64,000 nucleotides of DNA from Nansenia antarctica. Its lineage: Eukaryota; Chordata; Actinopteri; Argentiniformes; Microstomatidae. Below are positions 10,324 through 22,192 of this stretch, in pieces. Each line of letters begins with the position of its first letter. Within the stretch, counting starts at the first letter, position 1. The notes under the pieces are model-generated. The model saw nothing but the letters and a program-made list of their open reading frames with translations, had not been told where the DNA came from and did not search any database. The position numbers and the translations under genes were made by a program. Location of the stretch: assembly GCA_963989245.1 (NCBI GenBank), contig OZ022345.1, forward strand, positions 21,565,196 through 21,629,195. The letters are read 5' to 3'.

Positions 10324-10605
10324 TGAATTAAAAAGGGCTGTAAATGTGTGTAGGCAATCATCACCAGGGAAAGATGGTATTTGTTATAGTATGTTAGCCC
10401 ATATGAATGATTATACATTATGTGTAGTATTAAAATTGTTTAATAAAGTTTCAGAATGAATGGAAACAGTCAGTCATTGTACCTATTCTAAAACCTGGTA
10501 AAGACCCATCAGATCCATCAAGCTATAGACCAATTGCACTTACATCACAGTTAGGGTTAACAGTTAACTATGGAGCGAATGATAACAGAAAGGCTAACAT
10601 ATTAT
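10324..10605 (+). pseudogene. I/Nimb-like LINE, piece 2 (RT fingers)
   Basis: After the Gypsy insertion the LINE resumes with SSPGKDGICYSML and then WKQSVIVPILKPGKDPSDP followed by SYRPIALTS, the classical start of a LINE reverse transcriptase. The frame is broken by a stop near the FNKV segment. The Harbinger-like element enters at 10609. Confidence 0.7.
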
Positions 10606-10608
10606 TTA

Positions 10609-11387
10609 AGCCCAATTTATACTTCTGCGTAAAATTGACGGCGTAGCCTATGCCGTAGCTTGCGTAGGCCCGCAGCCTACGCCATAGGCTACAGCGTAGG
10701 TTGACGCACACCTCTCCAAAAATTTAACTACGCGGCAGTGCCTACGCAGCCATAAGCACTGTGATTGGTCCGCTTGGTAGCACATGATTCCGATATGATT
10801 CCGACTCTCTCGTAGGCCAAAATGCGGAAGCCATGACAGAAATGTCATTTACTTTTTATATTAAAAAGGCTATTATGCCGCTTTGAGTACACCGTTCCAA
10901 CGGAGCGCCCTATGGAAGTGTCAGGCACAGCCTTCCTATAAGGAGCGCGATTCACATTTACGAGATGTACAATCCTGTTTAGAAATAAATGATTAGTTAC
11001 AGGGAGCCCCATGGCTGTTTGTTGGGTTTAAATTATATTTATGATAGACATATTTAATGTAAAGTTATCTATAAGAACTGTGATTGGTCCGCTTGGTAGC
11101 GTCACATTCCGACTCTCTCGTAAATGCGGAAGCCATGACAGAAATGTCATTTACTTTTACTGTAATTACTTATTAATAACGTTTTGAGAAATTATGATAA
11201 CCATCGTATTATCTTAGTTTAATGTCATTTCAATGCATTATAGACATTTTCTCTACAACAAGCGTAACAAAAAAAGCGGTATTATGCCGCTATGAGTACA
11301 CCGACGCAGAAGTATAAATTGGGAGAGCCCTTGCGTAGGCTACAGCGTAGCCGCGCGTAAATTCGACGCAGAAGTATAAATTGGGCT
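10609..11387. mobile_element. non-autonomous Harbinger-like DNA transposon
   Basis: The ends are inverted: AGCCCAATTTATACTTCTG on the left is mirrored by CAGAAGTATAAATTGGGCT on the right. The 3-bp TSD TTA (10606-10608 and 11388-11390) fits the TWA preference of PIF/Harbinger elements. The right end is partly duplicated (a second end-like block near 11310-11322). Inside, the block CTGTGATTGGTCCGCTTGG with CCGACTCTCTCGTA occurs twice (about 10757 and 11079). No transposase is present; 779 bp. Confidence 0.7.
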
Positions 11388-11390
11388 TTA

Positions 11391-13620
11391 GAAAGTAAAG
11401 ATTTGTTCTCCCCTTTTCAAAGTGGGTTTTCATAGAGGAAGAAATACTATGGATTCCATTCTGTCTAGAATCAGACATTAGGATTGCTCAAACTAACAAA
11501 GAAATGGTGTTAGCTGTCTTTGTTGATGTTTAAAAAGCCTATAATATGTTGTGGAAGGAAGGACTGCTCATCAAATTAAATAAATTGGGGATAGACGGTA
11601 GGTTATATAATTGGGTATTAGATTTTCTTTTTGGCAGGATAATACAGGTTATAGACAGAACATTCAAAGGAATACAGGGTTGAGAATGGGACTCCACAGG
11701 GTAGTGTTTGTAGTCCAGTATTATCATGATTAATGACATTTTTGAACAAATAGAAAAAGGAATAGGGAAATCTCTGTATGCAGATGATGGGACCTTATGG
11801 ATAAGGGGGCGGATCTGAAATATATACAGAAGAAAATGCAGACGGCAATTGAGAAGGTGGAACAATGGGCAAATGAATGGGGGTTTAAATGATCAATACC
11901 TAAAACTCAGGTTATTTGTTTTTTCAAACGATCAAAAGAAATATCTTTGAAGTTATATGGGCATACATTACAACAGGTTAGTGTAATTAGATTCCTTGGT
12001 GTTTTATTTGACGAAAAGTTGACCTGGAAACAGCATACTGAGAAAGTAAAAGATAAATGTAAAAAGGTCAATAATGTGTTAAGATGCCTGGCACGGAGAG
12101 ATTAGGGAGCTAATAGAGCATCATTGTTTAATGTGTATCAGGCATTGATGAGGGCTGCTTTAGATTATGGATGTTTAGCATATATGTCAGCAGCAGTAAG
12201 TCATCTGAAAAAGTTGGACGTGCAGCAAACTCAAGGTCTTAGGATATGTAGTGGAGCATTTAAAACATCTCCAGTAGCTGCAATACAAGTTGAAGTTGGG
12301 GAACAGCCACTGTGGATACGAAGAATTAAACTTACGTTAGCATACTGGGTTAATTTACAAGGTCAGAACAATTCACATCCTACTAAACCAATCATACAAG
12401 ACTGTTGGGAGCATAATAAGACTGACTATATGAGTTTTGGATGGATAGGGAATACAATAGCTAAACGATGTGACTTAGATAAAGTACAGTATAGTCCAGT
12501 AGTTCCACATTCAATGACTCCACCTTGGTTATTTGTAAATCCACTGGTAGATTTAGGTATACAACAAGAACTTTGAAAGAAGTCTAAATATGCACAGTTT
12601 GGGAACATAGCACAAAACTATATTGGTCTGCACTACAGTGACAAGGCTCTAATTTTTACAGATGGGTGAAAAGACCCAGAGACAGGCCAAACAGGAGCTG
12701 CAGTATATCTCCCTCAGTATAAGACAGGAATTAAAAAAAGAACCACTGATCATTTATCAGTATACACAGTGGAGCTGCTAGCAATTTTGACAGCATTGGA
12801 ACGGTAAACAGGGTAAATAATGCATTAATTGCTTCAGACAGCCGGGCAGCATTGTCTACCATTGTCTAGTATTAGATCTTTGAAATCTTGCAGACAGGAT
12901 ATTATTTTCAGGATTCATCAGTTAATGTATGGAATATATAGCACAGATATGTTGGCTCTGTTTGGGTTCCTGCTCATGTCGGGGTAGAAGGAAATGAAGA
13001 TGCAGATATATTAGCTAAGCAGTCACTTGAATCAGAATCAATAGAAATGGATATTACACTGTGCAAAGCTGAGGTAAAATCAATCATTAAAACACACATG
13101 CAGGAATTATGGCAAGAAGACTGGAACAGAAATGAAACAGGAAGACATTTGTATAGCATTCAGAAGAAAGTTGGAATAGGAAGTAGGATGGGCAGGAACC
13201 GGAAAGAAGAGAGTCATTTCCTGTCTCAGGATAGGTCACACTGGATTGAATGACACACTTCATAGAAAAGGAAAACACCCAACTGGCATTTGTGCCACTG
13301 TAATAACCAGGAATCTGCTCAGCATATGTTGCTGAAATGTGAGAAATATGAGGAACAGAGAAAGCTACTGAAATCTGAAGTTTTACAGTAGGGAGTTTAC
13401 TTGGAAACACATTTAAAGCATACAACCAGATAATAAAGTATTTGAAAGAAACTGGATTAATAGATAAAATGTAACACCGCCCCTCCCCAATTTTGCTTAT
13501 TATTTCCATTTTCTATAATTCTTTCCCCTGTCAATCTGACGTTCCACACGGTCCGGTAGGTGGCGGTAATGCACCTTAAGTTAGTTGCCAACCGCCAATA
13601 AAAACAAAACGAAGAAGAAG
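11391..13620 (+). pseudogene. I/Nimb-like LINE, piece 3 (RT, RNase H, 3' tail)
   Basis: The RT resumes with FSPFQSGFHRGRNTMDSIL and later LYADDGTLWI. A 150-codon open stretch (12124-12576) covers the connection domain. An RNase H follows with IFTDG near 12655, then YTVELLAILTALE and VWVPAHVGVEGNEDADILA. Multiple stops and frameshifts show it is dead. The 3' end carries CCGGTAGGTGGCGGTAATGC and a GAAGAAGAAG tail (13611-13620), the form of the 3' UTR of this fish LINE group. The segment from 12575 onward is duplicated at 40891. Confidence 0.8.
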
Positions 13621-13685
13621 ACGCGGAAACAGGAAGTTCATATGTGTTGACCACCAGATCGCTTTTAGACTGTTATGATATCAGA
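13500..13685 (+). promoter_or_regulatory. putative LINE-derived promoter/5' UTR of ZNF gene A
   Basis: The GGTAGGTGGCGGTAATGC end of the LINE and its GAA tail stop at 13620, 65 bp before the start codon. Between them lies ACAGGAAGTTC, an ETS-like site. The same arrangement and spacing are present at 41812-42023 before gene B. A promoter role is inferred from position alone. Confidence 0.4.
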
Positions 13686-13878
13686 ATGGCAGAGATACAG
13701 CAGTTGAAAGGGTTTATCTCCGAGCGATTAACAGCGGCAGCTTTTGAGATATTCGGGGCGGTGGAAAGAACGATGTCAGAGTACCAAGGAGAAGTCTCCC
13801 GTTGCAAGGAGGAGAACCACCGTCTACGGACGTTGCTAAGCGTCCGTTTTCAACCGGAGATAAAGCTTCATAGAACAG
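13686..13878 (+). CDS. ZNF gene A exon 1 (N-terminal helical domain)
   Basis: Begins MAEIQQLKGFISERLTAAAF and continues with EIFGAVERTMSEYQGEV and NHRLRTLL. This amphipathic, probably coiled-coil segment is the standard first coding exon of many fish C2H2 genes. The donor is CAG|GTTCGT, leaving one base (phase 1) that joins GAT at the start of exon 2. I chose the ATG at 13686 over the upstream in-frame ATG at 13644 because the family start is M-x-x-x-Q-x-L and because 13686 is conserved in gene B. The exon starts 65 bp after a LINE 3' tail. Confidence 0.85.
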
Positions 13879-14268
13879 GTTCGTTTTTATTACAGTACTA
13901 CACTCAAGGCTGCAACTAGCTGCTACTCCGTTTTAATGTGAAGACCAAGTTATCTTGATGACTGAGGCATATGGGATGCTAGCCGGGCTGAGCACCAAAA
14001 TGCGTTTTTCTAAATGCCTCTGCGTCCTCAACCCGTTTGAACATGGAAACACCATGGATATGCTAGCTAGCTAGCTCTCAATGTCAAGCTATGGAGAGTG
14101 CTAAGTAGCTAGCGAACTACGTTCTACTTTACAACTGTAAGGAGGCGTTTCAATAGCTATTATTATATCATGTGAGAAACCTTGTATTATTATATAAAGT
14201 GAGCAACCTTGTAATGTAGCTGTAGCTAGACATGCTGACTTTAATGTAGCTGTAGCTAGATCGTAGAT

Positions 14269-15110
14269 GGTAAGGCCCAATCCCAACACACCCCTTGCCC
14301 CTACAGTTTTGCCCTACCCCTCCATTTTGCACATTCACGTAGGGGTAGAGTGTCCCGATTCTTGTTGTGATAGAGGGGTAGGGTGAAGTGTTAGGGCTAC
14401 ATGGCCCTCCAAACAGAGTTGTTTCAGAGGCACACTCCAAATCTAGTTGTTTCAGAGGCACACTCCAAATGTAGTGTTATGAGAAATCTCCCAGAATGCC
14501 TTGCGAATCATTGGTAAGATAGTGGCGAACGCACAAGCAACAAAAGAAAACCACAAAGGTGATTATGTTCTTCTTTAATACATTTGTAAAAGTGATGATA
14601 ATCATCATATTATCTTAGTTTAATGTCCTTTCAATGTATTATAGACCTCTTCTTGATCACAAGCATAACAAAAAATCGCTAGTATGCTGATGTAGAATTG
14701 CGAGCGTTCATGCTTTTCTATGATACTACTGATGACGTATCAGGGACTTAATTTAATTAATTTAATAATAATGTTGCCATTTAGCAGACGCTTTTATCCA
14801 AAGCGACTTACAATTACGAATTACAGGGACATTCCCCCTGGAGTAACTGAGGGCTAAGTGCCTTACCCAAGGGCACACTAGTAGTGGTGTGGCTTCAGGC
14901 GGTATTTGAACTCACAACCTTCCGATCACAAGTCCAACTCACTATCCACTAGACCACCACTACCCCGACTTGAAGGGTTATCCCATTTAATAGGGGAAGC
15001 TTTCAACCACCATCCCTTGAAACTCTGTTCTGAGGGGCAAGCCGAAAAGAGAGTGGCTCTCCAGAACAAGGGGTAGGGGTGAAAAAGGGAAACAGGATTT
15101 AGCCTTGGTT
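14269..15110. repeat. MITE-like repeat in intron 1 of gene A
   Basis: It opens with GTAAGGCCCAATCCCAAC and CCCCTTGCCCCTA, has mirrored AGGGGTAG blocks, and closes with AGGGGTGAAAAAGGG and GGATTTAGCCTT. The middle block ATTATCTTAGTTTAATGTC also occurs in the Harbinger-like element at about 11209. Borders are approximate. Copy B has the same repeat at about 42585-43190. Confidence 0.4.
14750..14966 (-). mobile_element. tRNA-derived SINE, only in copy A
   Basis: On the minus strand the head has an A-box-like TGGTCTAGTGG and a B-box-like GAGTTCAAATACC, followed by a conserved body (AAGTCGCTTTGGATAAAAGC) and an AT-rich tail. The 5-bp TSD GACTT flanks it at 14745-14749 and 14967-14971. Copy B has the uninterrupted site GGGACTTGAAGG at about 43052-43063, so the SINE entered copy A after the duplication. 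Confidence 0.85.
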
Positions 15111-15387
15111 ACGAATCCTGGGCGCATTCAAAAACATTTGATTGGTGTTAGCACGAGAGTTCACCATATTGCTTAGACCAGTCTATTTCCTTGTAAATCC
15201 ATCCAGTGTAGAGTGCACCATTCAGAGAGAGGGGTAGAGAATCAGGCCGCAGCCCCGTCAATGTGGAAGACGCTTTAGCACAACAATTCATAGTAGTGCC
15301 TAACCTCTGTTAGGTTTTTGGTAATCCGTATGTTTGTGAAATTAACTCTCCACTATATGTGCCTCTTCCTTTGTTTACTCTACACAG

Positions 15388-15663
15388 ATCCACCTTACAG
15401 CCCAGCTACCATGTCTGAACACAAGTCTACAGAGTCCCTGGGTTCTGGCTGTGGTTCTCCAGCCCAGACAAGCACAGAGCGGGGTCCAGAGATGGTGGCA
15501 GTAAAGCTGGAGGACTGCAGTCAAACACTGGAACTCAATGTGGTAGTGAAAGAGGGGGAGGAGGAAGTGATGGTGACAGAAGAGGAAGGAGGAGAAGAAG
15601 TGGTGGAGAAAGACATGATGGTGAAAGAGGAGGAAAGAGTAGAGGATGTGGAGGAGATGGATG
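15388..15663 (+). CDS. ZNF gene A exon 2 (acidic linker module)
   Basis: 276 nt, phase 1 at both ends, so it can be gained or lost without changing frame. It encodes DPPYSPATMSEHKSTESLG and then acidic stretches rich in E and V ending VEEMDG. The acceptor is TACACAG|AT and the donor ATG|GTAAGT. Acidic low-complexity linkers of this type are usual between the N-terminal helix and the fingers in fish ZNFs; their function is unknown. Homologous exons are 19749-20012 and four in gene B. Confidence 0.85.
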
Positions 15664-16657
15664 GTAAGTTAATGTTATGAAGTTGTCTAATGTTAGGATG
15701 AGTGGAAAGTGATATTTAGATAGTTCTCTCCATTTCCCTCCTTTCCTTTACATTTCATATGGTCTGGTTTTTATTGAGAAATATTGGTGGGAATCACTGT
15801 TGATAAATGTGTGTGAACGAGTGCGCACATTTTGGTTCTGTTACCGGACCAACCAACCAAAAACCACAAACCTGAACAAACTATCATATAGACCAGTGGT
15901 TCCCAACCTTTTTTGTCTTGTGTACCCCTTGAGCTGTTTTGCCATGCCAGAAGTACCCCCTCATTCATGCGTGTTGATTATTTCCCCAAAATGTCAATTA
16001 TACTCTAACTTGCAAATATAACATTTATTATACAACAGTTAGTTCCGACCAAGTAATTTGATTGGACAAGAGGCATTCCATGAGTGCCGATATACAGTAT
16101 AACAGCACTGGGACTTTTAACTATATGTATCTGTCCACCGCACAGATGTTCTATTACAGTTTTTTCCAATTGCTAACACAATAAAATTACATGCATATCA
16201 CAATTATTTAAACTGACACACAGAGAGCAAAACCTCTTCTCATGTCTCCAAAACTCTAAACACATTTTCTGCTTTACACACATTTTGCTATTCAAAATGG
16301 CACTTTTTAAATGCACTGAACACGGTTTTCTGCACACAACAATCTGACATAAAGTCACATGTTTGCCATTTCAAAACATTGACATTCAAAATTAGACTAC
16401 ATGAGCTAATTGGCCAATACATGTGCCACCTGGCCACCTCAATGGTTAATTGTTACCACATGCCCACACACTCACTGAAAATAGAAAAATAAATAATAAA
16501 TAATAATGAATTTGATTTGATATCTGTTTCTTTTCCCTTTCTCCTGCTCCTCTTTGGCTTCTGTCTGAGGTGCAGTGATGTCATCATTTTCTCATCCCAG
16601 AGTCTTGACTGATGGGGAGAGGAAACAGACAAGATGAGACAGGATAAAACTTATCAC

Positions 16658-16800
<143 letters not shown>

Positions 16801-16920
16801 ACACATTCAAGACATTATGATTATCACAAATTCCCTCTCAGGGACAAGAGCTAATTGAACCAGAATATCATCACAATTGTCAGTTGCACTTGCAATACAG
16901 CCACCCACACCCCCAACCAT

Positions 16921-16922
<2 letters not shown>

Positions 16923-16986
<64 letters not shown>
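16923..16986. repeat. (CA)n microsatellite
   Basis: A second pure CA tract in the same hAT element. Copy B has a single tract at 46181-46244. Confidence 0.95.
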
Positions 16987-16988
<2 letters not shown>

Positions 16989-17129
16989 AAACTTCTTATC
17001 TAACTCTACTGATTATTAATGAAAATCATTTGAACCACTCCCCTTTAATACATAGATATTTACACCATTGTGAAAAATATTCTGACTCACCCAGTAGCAG
17101 TTGCAATTCTTTTTTTCATCAGTTGAGCT

Positions 17130-18780
17130 TTAATGAGACACTTGAGGTTGCTTCTCTTTTATAAGCTTTGACAGTTCTGGAGGCAGTGTGGCAACAGCAG
17201 TCACCAGGCTGCTCTCCACACTCAGTCTGTTCCTTGGCTTGGTTTTGATGTGGGTCAAAGCTGAGAAGGTCACTTCACACATACATGTAGATCCAAAAGG
17301 CAAAAGTTCATTCAATGCACACTTTCCCAGCACTGGATATTCCTTTTCAACATCACACCAAAACTCTGTCAATGACTTGTCAGCATGTGCCATCTTCAAC
17401 CCACGATCAGAAGACATGTCCATCAGATTTTTCTGCAGGCTTGTAGGAAGGCTGCTGCTGCTCCTGTCATTCACTCTGAATGGGTTCCTCACCCAGTCCA
17501 GTTTTTCTGACTTTGTTTCAATGTCATGAAAGTACTGGTTGAAGTCAGTGTCAAGTTTGGACAGATGTGCTTTAACTATTTTCACCACAGGACCTCTGTC
17601 AGCATCAGTGGTGGCGAGATGGCCATCAAGCAGTGGGAAACAGCTCACATCTCCATCCTTACGTTTCCTCTCCCATAATTTAACCTTCTTTATAAATCCA
17701 TTCACTTTGTCATACATGTTAAGGATGTGTGAGTACTTGCCCTGAAGTGAAAGGTTGAGCTCATTCAGCTTAGTGAAGACATCAGCAAGATATGCCAGCT
17801 GCGCAACCCACACTCCATCCTCAAACAGGGCTGCAAGAGGGTGGTCGTTTTCTGTCAGGAAAGCAAACACCTCGTTGCGCAATTCATAGAGCCGCAGCAG
17901 CGTTCTGCCACGAGACAGCCAGCGAACGTCTGTGTGAAGCAGTAGCTGCTCATGCTCTGACCCGCTGCCATGACAAAGAGTTTGACCCTAACCCAAACCC
18001 TAACCCTAACCCAGCGAACGTCTGTGTGAAGCAGTAGCTGCTCATGCTCTGACCCGCTGCCATGACAAAGAGTTTGAAACAGTCTGTGGTTCATTGGCCG
18101 GGACTGAATGAAGTTAATCACCTTAACTGCGTCGTCCATAACTGCACTTAACTCGTGGCTCATCTTTTTGCTGGCGAGTGCCTCCCGGTGAATAATACAG
18201 TATATCCACTTAATTTGGGGGTTCACCTTCATCACACGCCCAAGCAGCCCACGCACCTTACCCGTCATTGCTGCCGCTCCATCGGTACAGATGTGACTGC
18301 AGCATTTCCACTCCAGATCGTTGTCTTTGAAGAAGCTGTCAATAATCAGAAATATTCCCTCGCCAGTTGTCTTTCCTGGCAGCGTCTTGCAAAACAAGAT
18401 ATGCTCATTTATGTCCGACTCTTCTTTATAACGCACAAAAGCCAGCAGCTGAGCCTCCCCACTAACCTAGGTCATTTCATCTAATTGCAAAGCGAACTGA
18501 CCTGCTTGCTTCATTTTATCCACCACTTGTTTTATGGACATATATCCATAAATCCGCTTCCTTCAGTGTAGCCTGACTTGACTTGAACTCTGACAGTTTT
18601 CGCTTGAAAAAGTCGTCAGTTTTACCAACAGTTGCTAGGTGTTTGGTGCTCTGGTGTCGCTGTAAATGGGATGGCTTCATTGAATTATTAGCCAGGACTT
18701 CGCCGCAGAAAAAGCATTGTGGCTGTGGTGGATCAGCCGATGTACATGTAAATCCCCACAAAACATATGTTTCCAAATAA
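17130..18780 (-). pseudogene. Charlie-like hAT transposase, broken copy A
   Basis: Pieces match the 584-codon frame of copy B. One 250-codon stretch (17130-17882) covers the C-terminal half with the dimerisation domain. One stretch (17855-18436) covers the DDE middle with ICTDGAAAMTG. An N-terminal piece (18550-18776) carries CFFCGEVL. Breaks are a 67-bp duplication with telomere-like filler at 17919-18077, a deletion near 18530-18560 that removes roughly 200 bp present in copy B, and point changes. Confidence 0.9.
17986..18013. repeat. interstitial telomere-like repeat between duplicated segments
   Basis: A 25-bp filler made of CCCTAA-type units (17986-18010, extended by CC) separates two identical 67-bp segments, 17919-17985 and 18011-18077. 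Copy B has a single segment and no filler. Confidence 0.9.
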
Positions 18781-19198
18781 TAGCAGGGTCCTTTTTATTT
18801 TATTTTATCTGATCTGACCGTCTGATCTGACTCTGATCTGACCGTTACTGTAGCTGGTCGTTTTAGCCATCTGTCCATCTTTGCGGTATACTGACAGGCC
18901 TAGCTGACTTGCGCGCGAAAATGATCGTGAACATGATTTAAATGTGACGTGACTACCACTTGTGTTACAGTCATCACCTGTCGGGGAGGAACTTAAGTTG
19001 CAGCGTACCATTTTAACAACAGGTTTATGAAACGACTATATTTAATATTTTTTTGGGAAAGGGAAATAAATTATAATTCCAAATCTTTCCACGTACCCCC
19101 TGCAATCCCCTCACGTACCCCTAGGGGTCCGCGTACCCCCGGTTGGGAACCACTGATATAGACCACCGCCAGGTCACGCCACTCAAGGGAGCTCAGAT

Positions 19199-19530
19199 GG
19201 AGCTGGCCAGGCAGTGATAGTGTTAGGGTCAGAATGACCCAGACAGTGATGGGGTCAGGGTTAGATGGAGCTGGCCCGGGCAGTTATAGGGTTAGGATCA
19301 GACTGACCCAGGCAGTGATAGCGTTAAGGTCAGACTGACCCAGGCAGTAATAGGGTTAGGGTCAGATGGAGCTGACCCAGGCAGTAATAGGGTTAGGGTC
19401 AGATGGAGCTGACACAGGCAGTGATAGGGTTATGGTCAGACTGACCCAGGCAGTGATAGGGTTAGGGTCAGACTGACCCAGGCAGTGATAGGGTTAGGGT
19501 CAGATGGAGCTGGCCCAGGCACTGATCGTA
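19199..19530. repeat. 32-bp intronic minisatellite with ERE-like palindromes (gene A)
   Basis: About ten head-to-tail units. A typical unit has GATAGGGTTAGGG, then GGTCAGACTGACC, then CAGGCAGT. I counted four units with a perfect GGTCAnnnTGACC palindrome. Other units have GATGGAGC between the half-sites. The array lies between exon 2 and exon 3 and recurs three times in gene B. Confidence 0.9.
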
Positions 19531-19748
19531 AGGTGTATGTACCCGTTTGGTAAGCTAACCCCATACTTTTATTTCTCATTCTTCTTAGAAAACCAGACCA
19601 CCTTTTCTGTTCTTCTGTTCAGTCAATGTGGAAGACGCTTTACTACAGCATCTCATAGTAGTGCATATCTTCTGTTAGGTTTCTGGTCATTTGTATGTTT
19701 GTGAAATTAACTCTCCACTATGTGCCTCTTCCTTTGTTTACTACACAG

Positions 19749-20012
19749 ATCCACCTCACAGCCCAGCTACCATGTCTGAACACAAGTCCACAGACTCCCT
19801 GGGTTCGGACTGTGGTTCTCCAGCCCAGACAAGCTCACAGCGGGGTCCAGAGATGGTGGCAGTGAACCTGGAGGACTGCAGTCAAACACTGGAACAGAAT
19901 GTGGTAGTGGAAGAGGAGGAGGGAGAAGTGATGGTGAAAGAAGAGGAGGAAGGAGGAGAAGTGGTGCAGAAAGATGTGATAGGAGAGGAAATAGAGGACA
20001 CACATTTGGGTG
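19749..20012 (+). CDS. ZNF gene A exon 3 (second acidic linker module)
   Basis: 264 nt, phase 1 at both ends. It encodes DPPHSPATMSEHKSTDSLG, the shared VAVNLEDCSQTLEQNVVV block, and an acidic end finishing with HLGG. The acceptor is TACACAG|AT and the donor GGTG|GTAAGT. It is a homologue of exon 2, from exon duplication, with a distinct C-terminal end. Its closest match is 50982-51245 in gene B. Confidence 0.85.
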
Positions 20013-20214
20013 GTAAGTTCAGGTGATGAATTTGCTAATGTTAAAATGGTATTCATTGGACAACTCCTAGTCAGTGCTCTATGGTGTTAATTGTTTACTA
20101 CTGTAACAGTCAATACTTAATTTGACAGTGCCTCTTTAGTCTCTTCTATTGTGGCATTGACAAGTCTCTCTTGAACTCTGTATTCAGTCATTATATTCTA
20201 CAGACCCCAGAGAT

Positions 20215-20330
20215 GTTGTCACTTCTGCCCCGATACTGTTTTTTGCCACCGATACCGATCACAGATAATCTATGAGAAATATCGGCCGATATACTGCCGA
20301 TACCTATCAAATAATAGCCTAATACTAATA
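20215..20330. repeat. hAT end-like fragment
   Basis: Sequence with GATACCGATCACAGAT and TATCGGCCGATATACTGCC is typical of terminal regions of one fish hAT group. It is present in both copies (about 51450-51545), so it predates the duplication. No second end or TSD was defined. Confidence 0.35.
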
Positions 20331-20568
20331 GGATAATAAAAAAAAGAAAATGAGTGTGGATGAGACAATTGACATTTAGAGCATCCGATAAAGCGAGGCC
20401 TAGGCCTAAATGTTTTAAAAGTCTTTTAAAAAATCTCCACAAACCTTTTGCTAGGCTGGCCGAGTTGTGTCTGTACACTTTCTCTGCCTTTTTCTTCTTC
20501 TTCTCTGCGGTCAGCTTTTCAAACTCGCCATGCTCTGCTACGTGATGCACAGTAAGGCCCGATCCCAA

Positions 20569-21330
20569 TTCACCCCGATGACTGTTTCACCCCTCCTGCT
20601 CCTTTTCATGTTTTCATCGGGGGCTAGTGGGGAGGGGGAGGGCTATCCACGGCTCAGTTTGGAGATTTTTTGGGACCACGTTAGATTTCGGAGCCATAAC
20701 CCTACCTCCCAGGATGCATTGCGAATCATCTACAGAAATCTGATTCCGCTCTAGGCAATGCGGAAGACAACCACACATGTCATAACTTTTTACTCTGTGA
20801 TTACTTGGTAATAAAGATTTGAAAAATTATGAAAATTATCTCATTATCTTAGTTTAATGTCATTCAATGCATTGTAGACCTTTTTTTATAACAAGCATAA
20901 CCAAAAATATATAACTAAAAATAACCAATATATGCTGATGTGCTGTGCCTATGCTTAACATAGAAATACACCGTTCCAAAGTCCAGCGCGCTTCAGCCAA
21001 GTTTAAGATCTGAGGGTTTTGGTGCTCAGCAGTAGAGGACAATAATAGCTAAACTATAACCTGGGCACTTCCATTAGACTACCAAAAGCAAGACAATGGA
21101 GCACTCATATCTGTGCGTTTGTCACCCTGTTCCTCTGCAACAAACGCAGAGATTGTATGAGCGCCCCGGCGTCCCTGTCCAATAGAAGCGCCAGGCACAG
21201 CCTCCCCATAGAAATACACCATGTCATCGGAGCGCGATTCACATTTCTCAGATGTACAATCCTGTTTAAAAATAAATAAAAATAATAATCTTACATGTGT
21301 CGTTTGACAGCGGGTGATGGATTTGATGTA
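20569..21330. repeat. old repeat related to the Harbinger-like/MITE family
   Basis: It begins GTAAGGCCCGATCCCAATTC, close to the start of the intron 1 MITE, and carries the ATTATCTTAGTTTAATGTC block near 20850 as well as a GGAGCGCGATTCACATTT block shared with about 10940. The copy B equivalent is about 51785-52560. Borders are approximate. Confidence 0.4.
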
Positions 21331-21948
21331 AAGTTATCTATCAAACATTAGGCTGATTTGTGAATGATAGTCACGCGTTAGGACTAGAGATGCTCCGATC
21401 AGGGTTTTTGGTGCCGATCACCGATCACTGGTATCAGTGATCTGCCGATCCGATATCACAGATCACCGATCACAGCGTCGAAAATGGCAATTGAAGCATT
21501 CTATTTATTGTGTAGCATTATTTATGTTTTTAATTATTCTTAACACCATTGACATTGTATATTAAGTATTTAAATGAAATTAGGAGATGAGAAAGTATCA
21601 TGAATTGACGACCATCTGTTTTATTGAATTCACAACCACCTGTAGCTTACTTCAGGAAAAACAAATAAAATGTGAAAATAAAAATCATAATAAATAAAAT
21701 GTACACTGTCACATCAAATGTGCAACATTCCACTCGAATGAGAGGAACTAGGGGCTGTTAGAGAACTTGGAGCTTATACTGCAACTGTAGCTTTCCTGAG
21801 GAACAATAAACATACCCAAACTAAACTGCAACATAAACAGGCTATAGCCAAATATTAAATACTGTTTCAAGTCAGTCAGTTTCAAGTCATATTTAGGAGG
21901 AGATAAGACAGCAAGTCAGCAATAATCAATAAAACAAAAAAACAAACC

Positions 21949-22083
21949 TTACTTCTGATTAAGCAGCATCACTGGCAGATTAGCCTTGAGAAATACAAGC
22001 ATCTCAGCGTTTTTGGCACTCAGCCTGTTCCTCTTATCATCTAAAATATGTCCTGCTATGCTGAAAAGTCACTCACTATCTAC
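21949..22083 (-). pseudogene. hAT C-terminal dimerisation domain remnant
   Basis: The frame reads VDSE, a stop, then LFSIAGHILDDKRNRLSAKN followed by AEMLVFLKANL. The SERLFS-x-AG motif of hAT dimerisation domains is intact except that the arginine codon is TGA, the expected result of CGA to TGA decay at a CpG. Confidence 0.8.
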
Positions 22084-22192
22084 ACTTGTGCAAGGTGCAC
22101 AGAGGAAGACCTAAAACTCACGCGCTAATAGTTGTTGCTATGGGCCAAGTGACTTCCTGCTCGCGGGGTCACATGACGTCGCTGAACACTAC

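Noticed and set aside
14900..14961. A genuine tRNA gene on the minus strand within 14850-14966
   Set aside because: A- and B-box-like motifs are present but the body, tail and TSD show a SINE, and a proper cloverleaf could not be built by eye.
17188..17529. Plus-strand frames over the hAT transposase (also 46441-47272)
   Set aside because: They are shadows of the minus-strand transposase with no family features.
17986..18013. True chromosome end or telomere
   Set aside because: Only about four irregular units, inside a transposase and flanked by a local duplication; it is repair filler.
19767..20003. Minus-strand Leu/Pro-rich frames over the linker exons
   Set aside because: They are complements of the acidic GAG/GAA-rich coding exons, which have matched splice sites on the plus strand.
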